A DNA stretch of 64,000 nt from Erythroxylum novogranatense. Lineage: Eukaryota; Streptophyta; Magnoliopsida; Malpighiales; Erythroxylaceae. Made by a program: the position numbers and the translations under genes. This document shows, in pieces, positions 59,853-64,000 of the stretch; positions within the stretch are counted from its first letter, which is position 1; every line of letters begins with the position of its first letter. Under the pieces are notes generated by a model. The model did no database searches and was not told the origin of the DNA. It worked only from the letters and a program-made list of their open reading frames with translations. The stretch is taken from NCBI GenBank assembly GCA_029891385.1, contig CM057228.1, positions 56,427,783 through 56,491,782 of the forward strand. Reading direction: 5' to 3'.

Positions 59853-60660
59853 TTGATGGTATCGAGCCCGATATTAGGATCTTAATCTGGCGCATGAGTT
59901 GATAAGAGTTTGCGATTGAATTTCATTAATGAAAATGTGATTTTGATGTGAATGAATTATCATGAATGACAAGTTAAAAGACAAGCTTGATGATGGTATT
60001 GATTTAAATGATGATTGATCCATGTTAGGGTTCATTAAGCCTGGACCTTTGATTCGTGAAAATGGATTGAGAAGCACCGCTTTGTGGTGATTGTGCGTTC
60101 ATATGATTTTAAGGGTTCCTTGTGAAGAAGTGAAAATATGTATGATGAGTGATGATTAATTATAAGAAGTGTTAATGGAAATTAAGAGGAGAATTTTATG
60201 ATGAAATTGGAAGAATTGATTTTAGCTATACATGTGTGAGACAATTAAGAAATACTTGAAGGATAGGATTAATGATATGAAGGTATGTAATGAAATATTT
60301 GAAGAATTAAATTGTTTGTTTGATTTAGATGATGAGAATGATGAATTATTTTGGGAACGTGATAATGAAAAAGAGATTAGAAATTCTTGAGGAATGAGAG
60401 ATAAATCGACTTGAAAGATGAGACAACTTGAGTTTATATCTATATAGGTAAGGAATACTGAATTGTGGATATAGTGATGTGATATAATAGTGAATGTGGT
60501 GTATTTGACTTAAGAAGTAAGTTAAGAATGTGTATGATGAGGAAATTAGATAAGAAAAGTGACTATGATCTTTTGGAAAGAAATCGCTAAGAAAATGTGT
60601 TACTTGATGATTTATTACGTATGAATTTCGAGGACGAAATTCTTTTAAGAGGGGGAGAAA
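59853..60660 (+). other. interior of element F (no gag-pol)
   Basis: It starts TTGATGGTATCGAGCC, a tRNA-Met-type primer site with one change (59857-59868). It ends in a perfect 8-bp-stem hairpin GAATTTCG-AGGA-CGAAATTC (60623-60642) and the purine tract AAGAGGGGGAGAAA (60647-60660). The sequence between is AT-rich with no gag, protease, RT or integrase motif in any frame. It is what remains of, or stands in for, a normal 5-6 kb interior. Confidence 0.85.
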
Positions 60661-61143
60661 TGTTGGACCCCGAACTTTTGATGAACATTAGAAATATTAA
60701 AATGAAATTAAATGAGAAAGAAATTGGTGAGACAATGTAAGAATTTAAAAATTTTGATGAAATTTATGAGAAATGAATTGTTAATTTTGAGGACTTTGAT
60801 ATTTGAGTGAACTTATATGGATTATTAGAAGAAAGTGGATGAGTTGATTGAAATGAAGTTAAATAGCAAGAATTAAAAGAAAAGTGTGAAAATTTGAAGA
60901 ATTTAGAAAGTTTGACTTTTGGAGAGAATGTTTGACTTTGAGAGTTGACTTTTGTTTGAGGCAAAATTGAGAAAATGATCTATATGAAACTTGTAGATTA
61001 TGTCAAGAGTTTTCTGTAGACATAAAGTTTGCAATTTTTCGATATCGGGAATGAGAGTTATGATTAGTCAAAGTTGGCTTGGAAGTTTGACTTTTAGGGT
61101 AAAAAGTTGACTATTTGATTTAGGTCAAATTTGAGAAAATGAT
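60661..61143 (+). repeat. 3' LTR of element F, interrupted
   Basis: It repeats 54792-55275 with only a few differences (short indels in A runs) up to GAGAAAATGAT. There LTR G begins at a site that in the 5' LTR reads on as GAGAAAATGATCAACG. ATGAT (61139-61143) should recur beyond the right end of the inserted element. Confidence 0.9.
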
Positions 61144-64000
61144 TGTAACACCCCACACCCGTAAGACCCGAACCCGATATCGTTGGTGATATCCGAGTCC
61201 GTGTCCCACGAGCGTGGCGTACTACATCAGTCGATTTAAAATTCAGTATACATTTTTTTTCTTTTTGGAGCCATTAATTCAACGTTAGCGCGGCTAACAC
61301 AGTAAGTAAATAAAATCCGTATTCAATATAATCCCGTTTCAGTTATTACAGTCATCCAGTAATAATTACAATCAGTCAATGCAGTAAAACATTAATACCA
61401 CAATGGCTCAGTAAAAATATAAAGCCTTGTTATACAGTGATTGCGGAATACAATTTACTAAGACACTAATGCATACCGAACCGATCCCGACCTCTAACCT
61501 TTACTCGTCTACAGTAGACATACTCCCGTGTCAACCGGGGTATTCTTCAGGACCTGAAAAATAGATGCAAATTTTGGGTGAGTTTTGCGAACTCAGTGAG
61601 AAACCATCATCGATGGTTCACTCAAATCATGCATTACGCCCATGGCGTACAGCACAGTCCAGTAATAATCAATTACCAGTAAGCAGTTAATAACAATGTC
61701 CAGTAATATGAAACCATTCACAGTAATTCATACCATTATGAAAGCAGTATATGTCACAGAACAGTCATTTGTGCAAATGCAATGCATATGTGACTCTTTC
61801 CAGTTATTCAGTATTGTGCCCAAGTGCTCAGTCAGTGTTCAGTGAGGACGCGTCAGGGATTTCTCCCCTCGGGCTCGAGGCCCGGTCAGTACAGTATGAG
61901 AGCTCGAAGCTCTTATCAGTAAAATTAGCAACTTGGGGCACGTCCATTATCTGATCATGCAATTATGCATGCAGTGCAGTATTGAGTAACTATGCAGTAT
62001 TTGGCTATAAAGCCCAGTGTATCAGTAATTCCACAATATGGCTATAAAGCCCATTATAGCAGTGTTCAGTATGGTGGCTATAAAGCCCAGTCTATCAGTA
62101 TCAGTAAAATCATACACTACAAACCCATACATGCCAGTAGTCATACAGTACTCATTCAATTCACTTTTGCACGTAATTCACGTTAAGCATGTAAACAATC
62201 AGAAATTTGAGAAACCAACTAGGTTACTCACCTATTACTTCCGAGCTAATGCCGGAAAGCCTCTGTGACGTCGGTCAATCGACGCTCCATTTGGGCCTCT
62301 ATATGAATCAGAAAAAGTACGAGTCACTAAATATGAAATTTGTGCTCATGTTGATGAAATATGCATGTTCATGAATTCCCAGTCCTAATTCAATATTTTT
62401 CCATAATAAAATTCTATCAAAATTTAGAAATCCATAGGCGACGACGGCATGCAATTCGGACCTCTATAGGTCCCCAATTAAATAAAAAGTGTTTACAAGT
62501 TCCGTCAATAGGGCTACGTCAAATTCCGCCTAAAATTCCGTTTTCTCATAATATGAAATTAAATATTCAACGAATCCGATGCCTCTGGAATCAGGTCAAT
62601 CGGACGTCGGACGGAAAGAAATTGACAAAGGAACAATCGGATCAATTAATGCTAAATAAAATTCAAAATAATTAAACAGAAATTCCCATGCGCTGCCATG
62701 AGGCGAGACGCCGCCTCAGCGAGGCTGAATCACCCTTCTTCGTCATGAGGGTAGGCGTCGCCTCGCGACCAGCGTCTTTAAATCTCGCCCATGAGGCTTA
62801 ACGTCGCCTCATGAGACTACCCTTCGCTTTGCCCTTTCTTTCCAGATTTGAAACTTAATTTCCATCCACTCTAACTTTTAGCACACAAATCAGAAAAATA
62901 CCCACTATACCTCATTGGAAAGCTTATGAAAAGCTCTACAATTCTCTAGAAGACCATAAAATTCAAATCCAACCTTAAGAGTCTCAAATAATCCATCAAA
63001 CCTTCTGCCTACTCAATTTCCATCAACACAGGGCAGTACAATTACAATTTCATAACTCACTGATTCTTCAGTAATAAATTACCACAAAAATATGGTCAAT
63101 AAGTTCACAATGTCCTCTACAACTTTCATGACAACCCAAAATCAAATTCTATTTCTAAACCAGTCAATTAATTCATTTAATGTCACTGTCTCTGAAATCC
63201 TTCAATTTGGGCAGTAACCTTACAAGAGGCATAAGTTCCAGTATACAAGTCAATAAATTCAGAACTTTATATCCTTGTAAAGATAACATCATAAACTTCA
63301 TTTTTCATGAAGCACTCAACACCCAATTCGATCTCTAACAATTTCAAAATTGTTATGGAAGTTTCTGTTATGATCAGCCACTCATAACCTAATGTAGGGT
63401 CAGTTTTTGAAAAATCATAACTCCCAATTCTGACTTCTAAAAATTACAAACCATATGTCATTTTCAAGGTAATCTTTTCCTCTACAACTTTTCAGAAGCT
63501 CACTCACACCAATTCAGTCCACTTAAAATGTTAAAATTGCCTCCAATCAGTAAACTCACAAAATCACACTTAAGCTAGGTTTCATCCAAAATGCTCAAAA
63601 CCAGTCATTAGTAATCAATTCATATCTCCCAATACACAATTCTAAAATAGAAAGATCAGTAGCAATGGAAAGATAATTCAATATGCTACAACTTCCATGA
63701 AGATCATTTTCCTAATTCCATCTCAATTAATTCATAAAATCAACAAAACTCAGATGTCATGGTTGCGGTTACTGTTCACAGGCAATGGAACAGTAACTTT
63801 CCATTCAAAGATTCACCCCTCTATCATTGAAATTCAATAACACCTATTTCACACTAAATTGAAGCCAACATCCCAAAGTTTCAGTGGCCACTAACCTTAC
63901 CTCATTTGCATTTCTACACATTAAGTTATGAATAAAACAGTAACATCACTTATAATTCCAATTTTCCAGATTTAAGGTTAACCTTAGTTCAACCACTTCC
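61144..64000 (-). mobile_element. LTR G, minus strand, related to LTR 30556, incomplete
   Basis: It starts TGTAACACCCCACACC on the plus strand. The reverse complement aligns with LTR 30556 across the paired hairpins (61580-61618), the acceptor-like TTTTTCAG (to 61554), the donor-like ATAGGTGAGT (at 62231) and the modules (62880-64000, with ACAACTTTCATG-type lines about 180-200 bp apart). Candidate intron length is 678 nt, against 677 nt in LTR 30556. Three near-repeats of GGCTATAAAGCC (62003, 62040 and 62076) lie between. The plus-strand frames at 61751-62268 are low-complexity CAGTA-rich sequence, not genes. Whether it is a solo LTR or part of a full element cannot be seen. Confidence 0.75.

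Larger units (their letters stand above)
54792..64000 (+). mobile_element. element F: large-LTR, small-interior Gypsy-type element
   Basis: Left LTR 54792-59852, primer site 59857-59868, interior 59853-60660, purine tract 60647-60660 and right LTR from 60661. The right LTR is cut at 61143 by LTR G. The two LTR starts are nearly identical over about 480 bp, so the insertion is young. With 808 bp between the LTRs there is no room for gag-pol, so movement would need proteins from another element. The GAATTTCGAGGACGAAATTC plus purine tract at the 3' end is typical of the pol end of Tekay/Del-type Gypsy elements, which points to its parent lineage. The right end lies outside the window. Confidence 0.85.

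Noticed and set aside
61751..62268. Plus-strand frames with repeated AIKPSVSVI-like residues
   Set aside because: They come from GGCTATAAAGCCCAGT repeats in LTR G, which runs on the other strand. Repetition at the DNA level explains the protein pattern.

Overview
This is AT-rich plant nuclear DNA, most likely from a flowering plant. The evidence is a spliced plant DUF599 gene, plus plant-type mobile DNA: Copia and Gypsy LTR elements primed by initiator tRNA-Met, L1-type LINEs with a DUF4283 ORF1, an En/Spm (CACTA) element, a hAT element with a ZMYM1/TTF-type transposase, and a tRNA-derived SINE. I cannot name the species. I see no bacterial, plastid or mitochondrial segment and no CRISPR array.

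Layout. 1-5.5 kb is gene territory, with one intact two-exon DUF599 gene on the minus strand (1511-3360) that encodes 232 residues. 5.5-19.4 kb is an old Copia-like element (A) with LTRs at 5526-6971 and 17855-19410. Two later insertions sit inside it: an inverted solo LTR of its own family with a perfect 5-bp target duplication, and a decayed LINE that has lost its reverse transcriptase core. 19.4-30 kb is a minus-strand patchwork: the RNase H end of a Copia element, a LINE whose ORF2 start is split by a GGTTCGACCGG-rich MITE, a second copy (B) of the interior of element A, and the gag-protease-integrase-RT part of a Copia element. 29.7-35.3 kb is the 3' part of a CACTA element. Its coiled-coil gene is split by a 3.95-kb Gypsy-type solo LTR flanked by TTGAT/TTAAT.

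34.4-54.8 kb is a direct tandem duplication with a period of about 11.04 kb. Each copy carries the CACTA 3' end, a 2.98-kb solo LTR (E), a 3.85-kb hAT element with an 8-bp TTAGTGTC target duplication, and a fragment of an A-family LTR. Copy 1 also shows a SINE; the matching part of copy 2 is outside the window. Copy 2 is cut by an insertion (F, from 54792). F has a 5.06-kb LTR but only 808 bp of interior, so it cannot be autonomous. Its 3' LTR is cut in turn by an inverted LTR of another family (G, 61144 to the window end).

Only the DUF599 gene looks functional. The rest is layered mobile DNA, and target-site duplications, shared stop codons and private stop codons give a relative order of events. 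The most unusual signal is structural. The long LTRs 30556, E, F and G share a degenerate module repeated at about 180 bp. They also share a cluster of small hairpins ending in a GAGYT/ARCTC-type stem, placed 22-26 nt upstream of a pyrimidine tract with a YAG-like (CAG or AAG) 3' splice-site sequence. This suggests an intron-like transcription unit inside the LTRs, which I put forward as a hypothesis.
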